NCBI RefSeq assembly: GCF_921293095.1
Contig: NC_060246.1
Location: forward strand, 133,486,198-133,550,197
Source: Ischnura elegans
Taxonomy: Eukaryota; Arthropoda; Insecta; Odonata; Coenagrionidae
Length of the DNA: 64,000 bases
Direction: 5' to 3'
Shown here: in pieces, positions 50,037 to 63,943 of the stretch
How positions within the stretch are numbered: position 1 is the stretch's first letter
How the letters are laid out: every line of letters starts with the position of its first letter
Made by a program: the position numbers and the translations under genes
The notes under the pieces: generated by a model
The model's input: the letters and a program-made list of their open reading frames with translations, nothing else
Databases searched by the model: none
What the model was told of the DNA's origin: nothing

Positions 50037-52461
50037 CTGAAATTATCATTGGATCATGGACATGAGAGAATTGAAGTGAACAAGTAAGGAAGAATTGAAT
50101 AAATATACAGCTTTCAACATAATTATAAAAAAGAATATATCTTGAACTAAATATTCAACAGCCGAAAAATCAGAAAAAATAGAAGCGTAACACCTGTGAC
50201 AAATTCAAATTATACCAGAATAAAAAGGTTATGAGTTCGACAATGCTGCAATTAACCTGGTTTTGAAACCATTCCTGTCATGTAAAGCTCTTTGAAAGCA
50301 GAGGCTAGGCTACCACAACAATTTACAGCCAAAAGACTATTATGGGGGAATTGATATTTTATACAACACATCAGATTTATTGCTATAAATGATGCCAATT
50401 AATTGGCCAACTTCAGTTGACGCATACATTTTGTGTACTTCAGTTTGGTTACGAACAGAAATAAAGGAACGGCTCATTTAAGTATACCGGGACTAACCAC
50501 GGTGATAACTTTTACGGGAGTCACCCGCAATGCACAAACTGTGCGAAAATTCTATAGAGAAAAAATCATTCGCCTTCACCGGAACATAGGAATGTAATCA
50601 CAGCATAATTTTTCCTCTTTCAATTCTGCGATGTTATATACTAAAATTTAACTCCAGAAAAACATTTTTTGTAGTTATTATCATAGTTTTGTAATAATAA
50701 GTGAGCCATTTTAAAAGTATTCGAGCGAATTTCCAATTTCGGTAACCCATTATTACTCGAAAAGAAATTATTTTATTGCAACCAAATTTAATTAGCGGGA
50801 GGTTCGAACGCTCCTCGAGGAATTACCGTAAAAATGGAAAATATGGCCATCTACAATCCGTCATAACCCAATGTTGCGTCGAAGTAACATCAAAAATGTG
50901 TACATTTTCAGCTCCATTCAGGAAAGATTTAAACTACGTGTTTTCTTGTGCTGTAAAGTCAAATGGCGAAATATGTAGCTGCACCAATAGTTATGAATGA
51001 GAAGAAACTTTTCAGGTTTAAAATGAGAAGTCTTCATTTTGATTTCTCCCAGAAGCAGCTCTGGTTAGGAAAGATTAAGGTGGATCTCAAAAGAAAGTTT
51101 TTATTTCGCCAGCATCAAAAAATGTGAAAATAATTGATGAATATTCAAAAGCGACTTGTCAGACCTCTGACGAATTTTCGCTGAGAAATATTACATACCA
51201 CAAAGGCGCTGAGGAAACTGATGAACCGCCGCCCATCAAAGTCCCGTGACCCAAGTCCGACCCTGAGTTAGATACACACTTTTTCGGAAATGCTGCACGC
51301 TTCAAACGCGAGCATTTCGCTATGAAAAGGTTATTATCAATATCTTTATTTGTGCGCAAAACAAAACTCATTGTCAGGCGTGGTAGGGTTTGATAACTAA
51401 TCGATTTTTAATCCGTAGGTATGCGTACAGCGTTACTAACATGTAATTGTCCACAATATGAGTGAAGTGGCAGCTGATTTCAGTCGATTGATATTTGTGC
51501 TGACCAAATAGAGTATTTTTGACTGGCTATCCTCTTGAGCAAATGGTTAATAATCCAAGTCGTGTTGTCGTCTTTCCCTGTTCCCATTCGCTAGTGACCG
51601 CGTGGATAGCAACGACCCTACAAAATGCGGCTTCGATATACCCCGATTTGACCGTTAGTGCATGAGGATTTCCGCTGAGAAAACTCATTTTCACACACTT
51701 TTTGTAAATTATCGATTAGGTGTGACAGTAAAAATCAAATTGCTGAGAAAATTTTAATGGGCAAGTTGCAAATGAAAACTTACATTATGCAGTTGAAAGA
51801 TTTTTACAAAAAGTCACAATTTGAAAAAAAAGCTCTGCGATTACTTTTTTATATTATACGCTTGTGTATTACCATGCTCAGACATAATTTAATTCAAATG
51901 AAGAGTACCACTAGCTGCATACATTTTCAAACCCTTCAATCAAATTTAACTTACTATTTTAAATTTAATTATCATCAATAGATGATTCCAAAACCTATCT
52001 CTACAGTGATTGTAAATTTATTCCTGACACAAAAACAGTTTTAGATAAAAATGCCTAGTGATGGATATTATCATAATAGAAGAATTAAAAAATATATATA
52101 ATCTCCGCAGATACACTTCAAATATGTTAAAGAATTCACCAAATACATATGTAATGGCAGAAACAAGATACCACAAGGTGAGAGATTCAATGCCAATTAG
52201 GCTAGGTGTACAAGACCAGACTAGGGATATGCTTACCTTTCGGATGCAATCCGATCCAATATCGGAACATCCCATCCTCACTGTCAAAAATGGACTCATC
52301 GTATTTGGAATAGGATTCGGTGGAAACGGTAGATAATGTTGTGGTAGACATGGTAGACGATGGAGAGAAGGATGTCTACAAAGATGAGGGATACGCGGTC
52401 GAAAGAGAGTCATTGTCGTTGAAAGAAAAGTTTAAGGTGTGGTCGAGATCACTTCGTGAAT

Positions 52462-52744
52462 AGTAACGTATCACAGCGATTAAACCAAAGGAAAATATCA
52501 CTTGACACACTGTATTTTAATCTTAATCTTATTCTACATTCACTTCAAGATGGCTTTCTCACTAACAATAACTTATTTATATCTCATCACCATAGCCACC
52601 ACCACCATCAAAGCAGCAAAAAGAAATCAAAATAAAAACAAACATGCTCACAGACAAATAAAACACAACAAATGAACTCAAAAACAGAAAACAAACCAAA
52701 CACATACTAAAGTGATTTCGGTCATAAACACGCATGCATCAATT
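52462..52744 (-). repeat. Solo LTR of the gypsy family seen at 32.8 kb
   Basis: The reverse complement matches the gypsy 5' LTR throughout, for example TTTTTGAGTTCATTTGTTG and CTGTGAGCATGTTTGTTTTT. GTGAAT occurs on both sides (52456-52461 and 52745-52750) and is likely the target duplication. No internal gypsy sequence adjoins it, so it probably arose by LTR-LTR recombination. Confidence 0.8.
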
Positions 52745-52754
52745 GTGAATGGTT

Positions 52755-53010
52755 ATTTTAAGGGGGGAAAAATTTAGTTTGTCCGGAAAAATGGGGAGGC
52801 TGGCGCAAATGTTGTGATGCTGGAGTACGGGGTCCATCGCAGCGAGGGGGTACAGAGAGTTTAACGCATGTGAACGGATGGGGGGCTTGATGAAGTGACG
52901 GAGAGGTGGGGGAAGAAAAATTTCGGGGAAATTGATGGGGGAGGGGACATTCCGGGGGGTCGGAGCATCCTCGGGGGACCGGGAGGCAGGGTTCGGTGTT
53001 TTCCCTGGTT
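52755..53010 (+). other. G-rich block
   Basis: The plus strand is unusually rich in G runs of three to six (for example around 52885-52990), in contrast to its AT-rich surroundings. It could form G-quadruplexes. Both strands have an open frame because stop codons are rare in such sequence; no domain is visible. Confidence 0.45.
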
Positions 53011-53739
53011 TTCGCCCAGATTGGCGTTTGAAACAGGAATCTGAAATGAAATTCAAATCGTTAAAAAAAGGAGAGGGTTTATGGATTCTATCCGCGTTGA
53101 CTCAATTCTCTATGCTCTATTATATTATCGAAATTAATCCTGAAAGACCTATATTTCCATTTGGTGATCTTCATCGACCCGCAAATGAGACATAGAATGC
53201 CTTATTTTTAATTCCATCACCATTGGTTTGAAATTCACTTATTTGACACACGTAATAGTTTAAAGCTCCTTATATTCCCTATCTTGTATTTACTTTTAAC
53301 TTTTTCTTATTAACTTTTTCTTTGGCTAAAGATTGCCTTTTCTAATTTAAATTTATTTTAATTTAATCTCCAAGATGCCATGTGTCTTCCTCTTTTAGCG
53401 TACCTGAATTTTAGCGGAATAAAAACTAAATAGATTTGTTGCGCGAAAAAATATGTGCTTGAATTAGAGAGTGGGAACCATAGCATCAAACTTAGTGGTC
53501 CAATAAGTAGGGCTACGAGGGATTTCCTTTACCATCACTCTCGTTGGCTAAATACGAAAGGTTTTGTTACACTATCCACTAAAACAGCTCGTAATTGTAA
53601 TATAATATGTTCATTTATGTAAATATTAAATGGCTGCTTGGTTTACGATTGAAATTTTCATTCCGCAGCTATCCATTTCATCATAAATTTATCAATAAAA
53701 TATTAAAATACAGTCAACTTTATGATATTTTCTTATTAA

Positions 53740-55955
53740 GGAGGAACCATCATTTCAAACATGCCCGAAAACCTCCCCTTATTTTGACATATGTTGTTGC
53801 TCATTATTTTTTCTATCGAATAGTGAAAAAACATTACTATGTCACCGGCCATTTAAGAAAGATTTATGGATTTGAAAATGACGGATTTCCACCTTGAAAT
53901 GCATTGCCTTTATGGGAGAATGATGACCTTCCCTTGTAAAACATTTTTTATCTCAAATTTGGCCCGAAATTTATCGTTGAAAAATTAGCACAGCATAGAA
54001 TAGACATCGATGCTTAATATATGTATTTTTTTTGAAGGGGTTACCGATATGTTAGCGCCAGTATTTAAGTTTAAAGAACATACTTCCGGTTTTCTGCAGA
54101 GCGAGCAGCCATTATGCGGCGGAGGTAGTGGCAACGTTGCAAATATACGGAGGTTAAATATGAAGAGCGATATTGCACCTGTCGACCGCTGCATAATTCC
54201 AGTGAATTGGATTTTTCGGAGTCATTTTTATACGTATTCATTAAACGAATATTCAGTTCATCTCGAAACGTGCTATACACCGAAGTATGAAATTTATCAG
54301 TGCTGGTTGTTAAAGTTATTCCTATATGCGACTACATTTTATTAAACATGCGAATAATCATGACCGGAATTCAATACATCCCTTGAAATTGTCGGCGTAT
54401 CGCTTCAAAAGCGAAAATGATAGAATATAATGAGACTTGCGATAGTTTATCTGTTCTTCTGAATACTAATTCAAATTTTTTTACGTTTATTTCGAAAAAT
54501 ATGCATCGTTTTCAACTTGTAGAAAATACTTATTTAAATAGAAGTTCTAAGCGTAAAGTAGAAAATCTAGCGCATTATGTATTTAATCATCAGTTTAATT
54601 GATATTAAATGTCTAGAATAAGATGTACAGGTAAATGAATGTACCACGAGACAAGCATATTGCCGTTGGGTACCGACTATGTAGTATTTGGAAATACAAC
54701 TTCGCGAACGTACTAATTAATCGAATATTCACCCATGTAATTCTTCGAAAGCATAAAATAAAATAGACAAGAGTACTTCCTTTTTCACTGACCAAACAAT
54801 TTACTTTGATACGTTTTCCAAAGGTCCAATTAGCATAATTTGAAAAACAACAGTAAATACATTTACCTATTCATGAAGTCATTGCAGGAGGATAAAAATT
54901 AGGATGCATTCCTGAACAATCGATGGCAGCTGACATAAGTGAGTCCGTAGAAGTTGCAATGCCAGCCTTCCAAATTTACTGAAACTTCGGCACTAGGAAC
55001 AAGTATTATTTAATTATCCTGATACTTATGATTCGAATTACATTTGGGTTATAACTGACACATTAGTTTCTAATTTTCACTAATCAACTCCTTATTAATA
55101 GTATGGATGAGGCTATTGAATGGAAAATCTACAAAGAAATAAACATTAAAGAGCTTTGTGTCAGTCATTCGACAGGGACTTTAATCTTCATAAATCAAGA
55201 CATAAACATTGATTATTTTAACAATAATGGACACTTTATGTTGGGAAATATTGCAAAAATTTCTTAAGAAATTAAAAATGCACGTAAACGATTCGGTATC
55301 CTTCAACAGATGCACTCGTTGAAATCGCTTCGATGGAATTGATGGATTCACTTTCGGCCACATTTCGTTTCCTCAAATAATCCAAGCTCTTACCTTTACC
55401 TTCAGACACAAATTTGCCTTTAAATCGGCATAATGACGCCATCACTTCAGCCCAAAGGTATATTTAATAACTTAAGGCTAAGTAAAAGGGATAATAAAAC
55501 AAGTAATATTGTCACAATGCAACGTAACTCTACGAGGTAACGTAGACAAACAAAGGTGCTCAATCGCTGTGAAACTACGATATGTTGGCAGCGTTGTCAA
55601 GTTGGTGGTCAGCAATTATAAATAAACCATTTTTCCAAATTAGGTTGAAATTAACAGAGCAAAAGGTCTCATTAGTTAAGTTCATTTTATTCATCACAAA
55701 TGATGTAGTTATAAAGCTTTACTGTATTTCCAGAGAAAGTACTTAAATTCCTCCGATACCTAAGAGTCAATATAACAGCCATTCTTCATATCACTAGATT
55801 ATTCCATTTTAAGTCAAATTCATGCATTGTACAGCTATTTTGATTGATTTAGCATTACTTTTAATTTTTATGAATGACTAATTTAGCAATTTTAACTCGT
55901 TGTTATCGAGTTTATCTAACTAATGAAAGCAGTATTTCGAAGCGCAGGTTCCTCC
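53740..55955. mobile_element. TTAA-flanked element (Kolobok-like?), copy B, uninterrupted
   Basis: Flanked by TTAA (53736-53739 and 55956-55959), with ends GGAGGAACC and GGTTCCTCC. 2216 bp. It preserves the unoccupied target of the Tigger insertion seen in copy A: the sequence reads ACTATGTAGTATTTGGAAA at about 54676-54694. Small frames seen in copy A recur here, including a 61-codon frame at 54417-54602 that differs at only a few residues from 12095-12280. Confidence 0.82.
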
Positions 55956-58900
55956 TTAAATTAAAAATTGTACTCACTGAGGTTTCCCATTGTCAAATAT
56001 GTCCAGGGATACCAATTTGAATCGAATTCTCAAGTAACGCGAAGTTAGCAGGTCTGCGAATTCTTTCTTTCGGTCGAAACTTTCGTTCACAAGCGGTTTC
56101 TATGGTACAATAAAAATGGTCGCTAAGTTCTCACATCGATCTTCATTGTTGTCGTTGCTCGGTAGCTTTTAGGATTATAATATTTTGGATTCAGCAATAT
56201 CAATGATCGTAAAATGAAATGACTTTAAATGTGAATGACAACAGTAAAAATATTTCAATTTTAATTATTTAAATATTAATTGTTTATAAATTATTACGAC
56301 TGCATCCTTTCCACTTGTCCTGTATTTTTTTTGGTGGCGCATTACTCAATTGAAAAGAATGCTATCAACTTGAAATTTTCTAATTATATGAAGTATACCA
56401 TAATTAACAATCACATGTACCTTAAATTTGAAAACTTCGACTCAATACAATTTACGATGCAATGTTATTACATTTTAAATACAGAAAAATGTTGACAAAG
56501 CTCAATTGTACGTACACGCCCTGAAATTTTCAAGTTGATAGCTTTACATGAGTAATGACTCATTAAAATGAAAAGTATACAACCAGTATAGAGATAGGGA
56601 TTCGTCCTCTTATTCGAAAGTCCTTTTTTCGGCTATCCATTCGTCTGCATCGTCCATCGACAATGAAAATACATCGCAAGCTTTGACTTCGTTTCCATTC
56701 CGGGTCCGACGATGCCTTTTGAGAAAACATGGCACACCCACGGCGCGGCACCCTCTCCATCCAGCATCCCTAATAGCGTCGCAGTTCTCTCCTTCTACGA
56801 CGCCGCTCGAAACATTCCGAGCTTACACGACTTGGCTAGTCGCAAAGATATTTGAAAAGCATATACATATTAATATCTAACATAAGTATACATTATATAT
56901 ACTAAGTATATATAATATATATTGTACATATTAGTAACTTAGTATATATTATATATAATACATATATTAATATGCTAATATCAAACTTTAAATGAATGAC
57001 CATCATAAATTCCTCTAGGAAAAGTAAATTGATTTCACAATTGCGGCCTCATAGCCCTTCCATGCCGGCGCGATGAATTCGACCATCCCTCGCCCCTCCG
57101 TTTCTCTATTATCCTGGGGTTGTTGATTTCGTCGAGACCCCAAAATTTCCTATTCCTTTTCAAGCTCTAGCCGTGGAGGGCTCGGAAAAAACTAGTTTGC
57201 TTCAGAAGAGAGGATTTGGAGGAAATAATCTAGCCAGGGGATCGTTTTTCAATTCAGCAATGTACCGAACAAAAAGAGAATCTATAACAAAAATTCTTCA
57301 TCTGATCAAGGAAAAAAAATGGACGGAAAAATATCACGCCATCTGGAAAGTATGTCAATAATTTGAATGCGGACCATTCTTAACGACTTTGCGGCAGATA
57401 ACAGAGAGCCATTTGATAAAATGCACTGAAGGGGAACCAACTGTTCACTCTTTCCATTTCCACAACCTATTTCCAGGTTCACTTGGGAGGAATTGAGGAA
57501 AAAAGTTTTCCTACGTAAGAAGTGATGAAAGAGGGTCAAAAATGAATGGAAAGAAACACCTGTAAGATGGCAGGAGAAAAGAGTGAAATGTCGCGAAGGA
57601 AAATGCTACAGGTGAATCGCAATGAAGAGAAAAACACAATGAAGAAGCCTTCGGAGAGAGGAAAGAAAAGAGTATCGATGTTGAAGAAGCCTTAAAAGGA
57701 AAGTCAGAAGTGGAAGACGAACAGATGGCGTATACAGCACAGAGAATGTCTTAAATTTGCCCTCAAAGTAGTGACCGAATGCAATTATTCTATTCTGATA
57801 ATTCATTTTAATCACCACGAGATTTCTCTGTTAAAAGAAGTAAAACTTAATTTCCGAGGAAAAATAGCGAATTATTTGCAAACTAATCAGGAATTTCGCA
57901 TTCGAGATTTCACAGTTCAATTTAAGGATAAGTTTCAATACATCACATTTCATCTTGATGATGACTCGGGAGTTTTGAAACCCGTCGAGACTTTACCGAA
58001 TAAAGCTATGTGAAATTGACAAAATTTTTGATAAGCACTATCGGTTTTAATAATGAAACTGTTCATCTTCTGCTCCTGCCTAACCTTCGCTTCTACTTTT
58101 TAAGAGGCTTCAGAAGAATTTTGAATTCATTAATGCCTCCTTTTTTCCAAGCTCCTTCCAATATCTTTTAATCTACTCTTATTCTCTGTAATCGGCGGCA
58201 TTTACTTCAAGTAATCCTCTCTCACTGCTATATCATGCGACTTATGATATTTCATTATCAGTGCAGTGAAGTCTAGGAGTATTCAAGTTTAGTTAATAAA
58301 GAAGTGGTCGTTCCACAGTGTATTACCTTTCAAATAATTGGAAATAAGGAATTTTTACGCTTATGGAGCAACAATTTTGCATCATGCAAAATATTATAAA
58401 CTCAAAAAATATTTAATAGAGGCAGTTAAATTTACGAATCTTTCGTGGCTCGACTGAATTGCCTCAGTGCTTACAATTCGTTTTTGATTAGAATGGATCA
58501 CTCCCTTTTGATGACATCTGTCGAAATCACCGTCCTTATAAGAATGGCTGAAATTTAGATCAGGGTCTGTCATCAAGGATAGACGGATCCCAATAGGGCC
58601 CGTAAAAGGATATTTGGGGGTCCTTGAGATTGAATAGGACAAAAATCATCTCATAAATTACCTCCCCTCATGATTTCATGTGATAAATAGTTATAGTATT
58701 GTCATGCGCATCATCTGCTATCAGTTCAAAACTTTGCTACCCCTTCGATATTGCATGCCTCGAGTATTTTGTATATATATATTAGTCTAGCTGATAAGGT
58801 AACCCTAGCTTTATGCCAATACATAGTCAATTACCATGTAGTGATCGTGAGTCATATTGCGATGCATTTATATCTGATACTTTTGGACGACATTATAATG

Positions 58901-59385
58901 ATAAACAATTATAAATTACCTTTGCCTACCAGCTTTTATTCTTTGCCCTTCATGATTTTGAAGTTAAACTATCTCAGTTCATGAAGTTAACATACTAGAA
59001 CTTTGGGAGGATAAAATGAGGAGAAATTAAGTGAAAATTTGTTTCAGTAAGGTAAAAGCTGCTTGAGCAACCCTTAATTGACGAATTCCGCTTTTGTCGA
59101 GATGGAATCAAAATTAGCTGCACGGATTGACTTCCCCGCAGGCGTTTGGTGATGTGCGGTTTGCATCACATCTAGGCGTTGAACGTTTTAACTCTCACTT
59201 CTCTCGAGACACGAGATATTCCCATTGTATGTTGGGCTATTTTTGCGCTTTTGTAGAGTAATAAATTTAGGAATTCACAAAAAGTTACAACTGCTGTTCC
59301 GAACTGCCGGATTTTGTTGTCAATTACTTATCAACTATACGTATAATTATTAGGTTGTGTAATTGGGAACACGTGAATAATGTTT
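55956..59385. other. Intergenic region without recognised genes
   Basis: AT-rich. An alternating TATA stretch lies at about 56880-56985. The frames at 57173-57361 and 57771-58013 carry no known domain and no convincing splice context. Confidence 0.4.
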
Positions 59386-60575
59386 GAAGGTAACATCGCT
59401 GGCACTTGCGTAAACGGCCAAGGTATCGTGTGATTCAGAACCACCTCGCAGGAAATCTTGCCTCATCGTGGGCACCCAAGCCGGTACTCTTGTTCTTGTA
59501 ATTAGTTATAGTACCTAATAACCGATGACCCCACCGAGCAATCCAGTTTGCTCTTTGCGAAAATGATAGTATTTTAGTTATTAGTGGATTTTTTTATCAT
59601 CCTTATGTTCTATCCCATTTTGGCCTTAACTTGAATCCAGCCTTTCGAAAAAAGCTTTCCGTGGCGGTATATAACCAAAAATTGTTGAAATACTATCAGA
59701 AAAAAATGTTTCCCAATAGATGAATTTCAATGAATAACTTCGCCATTGAAACGTCGGCAGAAGAAGACCTAACCCGGTGGTAAACCCAGGAATAACTCAT
59801 CTCCTTATTTCGCTGGGAAATAAGAACTGAAGAACTAAAGCCTACGTATTCCAAAAAAATGATTGGCGTCACGTATCCTCTTTGATGAAATTTGACTCCC
59901 TCTTGACTTGTTGAATGCCTCCAAGGCCGGGTACATAAAAATCGAAATAATTTGTTGTGCCTATCTTCTAGGATTATACAACTCTGGTGGAAGTTTTCTT
60001 CTAGCATTTAAGAATAAGCAAATCTGTCATGAAAAAGTTCATGGCTATTCTTCTTGGCATGTATTTTCTGCTGGTCAAAAACTCGTTTAATGAACAGACT
60101 TTTTCTACAAATTCTATGGCCTGGTTGAAAAGTATGCTACTTTAATGGCTACCTGCTTCATGAGCGTGTCCTTGGAATCACATACACCAATATCGCAAAA
60201 CAGTTTTCCCCCAAGAGCATAAGTGGCGCCACTGAATTTTTTGGGACGCGTTTTTGACCCATTGAACAAGTACATAGTGTGAAAGGTAATTTCTGTACTA
60301 GGAGGGTTTCGAGTATTGTGTTTGAATAATTAACTGTGGAACCTTGATTGGAATACATTGTGAATAATGTTTGAAGGTAACATTGGTGGCACTTGAGTAA
60401 ACGGCCTAAGTGTCGCGTGATTCAGAACCAGATCGCAAGAAATCTAGAGCATAATTCGATCAACAGGCACATAAGAGGCGGCATTCCCTTTTTGTGAAGT
60501 GTTTTTGACCCATTGTACAAGTACATAGTGTGAAAGGTCATTTCTCTCCTGGGAGGGTTTCGAGTATTGTGTTCG
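59386..60575 (+). repeat. Degenerate direct repeats
   Basis: GTTTGAAGGTAACAT and its following 70 bases occur at 59389 and again at 60370. A second block (TTTTTGACCCATTG to GGGTTTCGAGTATTGTGTT) occurs at 60253-60330 and 60487-60571. The two 60-kb blocks alternate, suggesting a unit of about 240 bp that has partly duplicated. No coding capacity is evident. Confidence 0.6.
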
Positions 60576-63500
60576 ATGCTGTAAGTACTGGACTCAGCTA
60601 TAATCAGCTCAGCCAGGGCACTTCGAAAGCCAAATACTTTTTCTTATGAGAAGCCTCTCAGTGTTCTTCCGTTATTTTTTTAAGCATTGATGATGGTCTC
60701 TCGAAGCTAGTGTCGTAACAACGGAGCGAGATGGGTCTAGCGTTGATTTGCATTAAGTTGACCCCTGTTGGTCACCACCCCATTGCAAAGGTTTCATGCG
60801 TGGGATGCGTTCGCTCGAATACTCTGCCCACGGCCGTCCTTCCAACTGTCTGTCCTTTCTTTCCAGTCCACCCGGGGAGAGGGGGGAGAAAGGGGCGGCG
60901 CCAGAGTCGTGGCAGGTCGGTGCAACTTTTACGACCGACCTCGGATGTTTATTTCATGCAAATTTACGGTTTTTTCTTGTCCTGCACAGGGGGTCCATTC
61001 TCGCCCAGCAAATCACGAGGTATTCACAGAAAGTCGCAAATTTCTCGTGACCTCCCATACTTTTTATCGCTCTTACGATAGTGTTTAAACAACGAAACTT
61101 ATATAAAGTTGATTGGCAGATAAGTGAGGTAGGCCATTATCCGTAAATTTTATGTTTGGGAAGATCACATGGAAGGAATATTTCGGTAGGGAGAATATTC
61201 GGCAATTTCTCCCTTGTGATTGTACCCAAATCAAATGTTTCTTTATTTTGAGAAACTATGACAATGAACAGCGAAAGAAAATTGGTGAATAAGCCTGTTG
61301 GATGTGCAGCGTACATTATGAATATGTGCTCTTATTTTCGCCGCACAGTAGATTTAAATAAAAAAGTGGGCCGAAAATATTTTTTTCGAGTCTTTGCGAG
61401 GAGTTTTTGAATGATACATTAGGATTCTATCTAGGCCATAGGCCTGCAGTATACGCCGCGACCTTGGTATTTATTTATATCAACAAAACCACTGGAACCC
61501 TTCAATCATTGAGAATACACTGTAAAAATGATTGTGGCGTGAAATCGGTCGATTTCGTTGGAGTTCACCTTCACCAATGACAAATATTATGCAAAATATT
61601 TAGCTTAACAACGTAGTTTTCGTACGAGTATAATTGTTTTGGTTTTATGATAAAATAATTTTTTTAATGTGCTCTTTTTTTACTTTTTCTGTTTTATTTT
61701 ATTAATAATCACAAAAATAAAAATCACAGGGTGGTGGTTCTTCCTCCGAATATTTGTTTTGATTCAGTTTGAATGTTCTCGGATGAATAAATATTGTTAA
61801 CGATTATTATGTTTGACGGGAAATTTCGCTAAAATAACAAATAAGTTACATTTATATTATTTCCTTTTATCTCTCGGTAGAACCGAACAATCTTCTTTTG
61901 GAGGCGGGCCAGATCCCCTTGCGACCCCAAGTTCAAAAGTAATTTTTTACCTTTTATTAGGGTGCAGTCATAACTTAGACCAAAGTTTCAAGATGAGCAT
62001 CTATAGCACGGGCTCGTGCCTATTCTTCGACAATGTGGATTTCATTCGTATCTTTTGTCAATGTCCAAACTGGATGCTGAAATATTTAAAGGCGTACATT
62101 CCTTGGGCAATTTCGGGGGTCTAGAACGGCGTGTGTAGCTGGAAATTGCCTTAAATGTCAGCCAGGCGCCATCGGTAAAAGAGGTTGTGTGGTATGCACA
62201 TATCGCCGCGATAAGATCGAGGTCGCTGTGAAACAGCGGCGATGGGAGTTTTTGACGAGGGTGTATCAAGAGCGCTTTTCAGTATTTCTCCTTTATTTTT
62301 GTTTTCATGCAGACAACGACGGATGTAGCGCTTTGACGAATTAGCGAGATACTATCTGGGGCACCCAGATATTTATATTATATTTTGTAATCCTACGAAC
62401 CACCTTTCTCAAGGGGGAGAGAGACCTTCAAGTTTTCCAGTAGGACTGCTGGAAAAATTGAAGGTGGGTAAGAGTGTAGCATTAAAGTTAATCGACACTC
62501 TCGTGTTTTACTTTTCGTTTTACTGACATAACACTGATTTCGTAATATATACCCTTTGATTAAAAAAAACATTTTAGCAACTTTCATAATTAAACGGTAG
62601 TTCTTTTAGAATTTCGAGTGAAATCAAAATATACCTTTAAATAACCTCTATGCTGGCACTTTTCACTTGATCGTATTGATGGAATGTATGCGCATTTTTC
62701 AGAATGAATTAATTTTTCATTCAATTTTAGTTTGCAAAATGCTTGCGAGCTTGGGGAGCTTGTTAACTTTTCACCTAAAAATTATTTGCCAAATTCTCGG
62801 TGTATTTTATTTTATTTATAATTGAGTAGCCTTTGATCCTAGCTGGAGAGTATTAAGTCTTGTGTAATATATTATGAATAGAGTGCTTGTTATTATTGTA
62901 GAAAGAGCGCCTCGGTAAAAGTACAAGAATTTGATGAAACTGGTCACATATTCTTTGAAAAACGTACTTGCAATTGTCTAAAACAAGAGATTCCCATGTA
63001 CCATTTTTGAGATATTTGACGATAAAATTAGGATAATTTAACAAAGACTCTTGTGGAGATATAAGTTTCTTTTCGAGCTAGCGAAACTGTTTGTTACACT
63101 GCGTTGTTTGCACGGCACTCATTGGAATCAAAATTTTGTGACAAATCTAAATATGCACGGGAAAGTATGATATCAAAGTTTATAATAAAATAATAAACAT
63201 ATTTGCGAAAAACTACCTGGAATTGGCTGGAATCACTGGTATCAACATCGCAAAACGAAAACCACTACACGGACTTCGCCTAAATTACTCAAATATATGT
63301 AGTTTTTCAGTTTTCACATATCTTTTGTTTATAAATAAATAAATTTTTGTTGGATTTACCACTTAGATTGTAAATATTTAGTCAATGTGCGTCGTCAACA
63401 GTTCGGTGTGCAGAGGTTCGAACCTGTGTCGAAGTAGTGTTGAAACTAACCAAGTTGACTAATGTAGATCAGATTTCTAATACCGAATGCTTTGCATCGA

Positions 63501-63943
63501 AAATTAACAAGAATTTTACGAAAAGAATTTGCGTTCCTGCCTGGCGTGAACGTAAAGAAGCTTGATCTCAGCTGTGCGATATGAAATTTGAATTTATTGA
63601 GCTGCTTCTCGGACCTGTGGTAATAAGATACAATTAAACGCCGCACCATCGGCCTTCACCAGAAAAAAAACATCTTCCCCAAATGTTCTGGCCCTTCCTG
63701 TCAACCTACATCATTCCCGCTGAACCCTTCTGCGAAAACTTCAGCGACAAAGGTACACGGATAATCAGGAACATGGACGGGAGAAGTTGGGGTGGCGTGT
63801 TTAAGGGAGGAGGCTGTTATTGGGGGTGGGAAGGGCATTAAAAAGGCCATCGACGGTTGTAAAGAGAACGGAAAAATGGGGGTGGTGGAGGAGGAGGCAG
63901 GATTTTCGTTTAAGAGGAAAGTTTTGAAATATGTAATACTTAC
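60576..63943. other. Intergenic region without recognised genes
   Basis: A GC-richer segment at about 60770-61070 holds overlapping open frames in all three plus-strand phases (up to 116 codons), a pattern expected from base composition rather than from a gene; it could be a promoter or old exon. The remainder is AT-rich with no repeats or RNA genes that I can support. Confidence 0.4.

Larger units (their letters stand above)
48126..52461. other. Upstream intergenic region of aconitase
   Basis: Mostly AT-rich. It contains a foldback at 48953-49088, a short CA run near 49165 and a weak exon candidate at 49932-50036. The frames at 50776-51000 and 52058-52336 have no recognised domain. Confidence 0.4.

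Noticed and set aside
52018-52413. 131-codon minus-strand frame and a 92-codon plus-strand frame over the same bases
   Set aside because: No recognised domain, and both strands open; not enough to call a gene.
56880-56985. Alternating TATA stretch
   Set aside because: Low-complexity AT sequence common in such genomes; no evidence of an origin or promoter.
57771-58013. 80-codon plus-strand frame
   Set aside because: No homology recognised and no splice or promoter context.
60731-61088. Overlapping frames of 84-116 codons in all three plus phases
   Set aside because: Open in every phase because the segment is GC-rich; no domain or splice pattern supports any one of them.
63405-63430. B-box-like GGTTCGAACC
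   Set aside because: No A box or T-stem context at the right distance; chance match.
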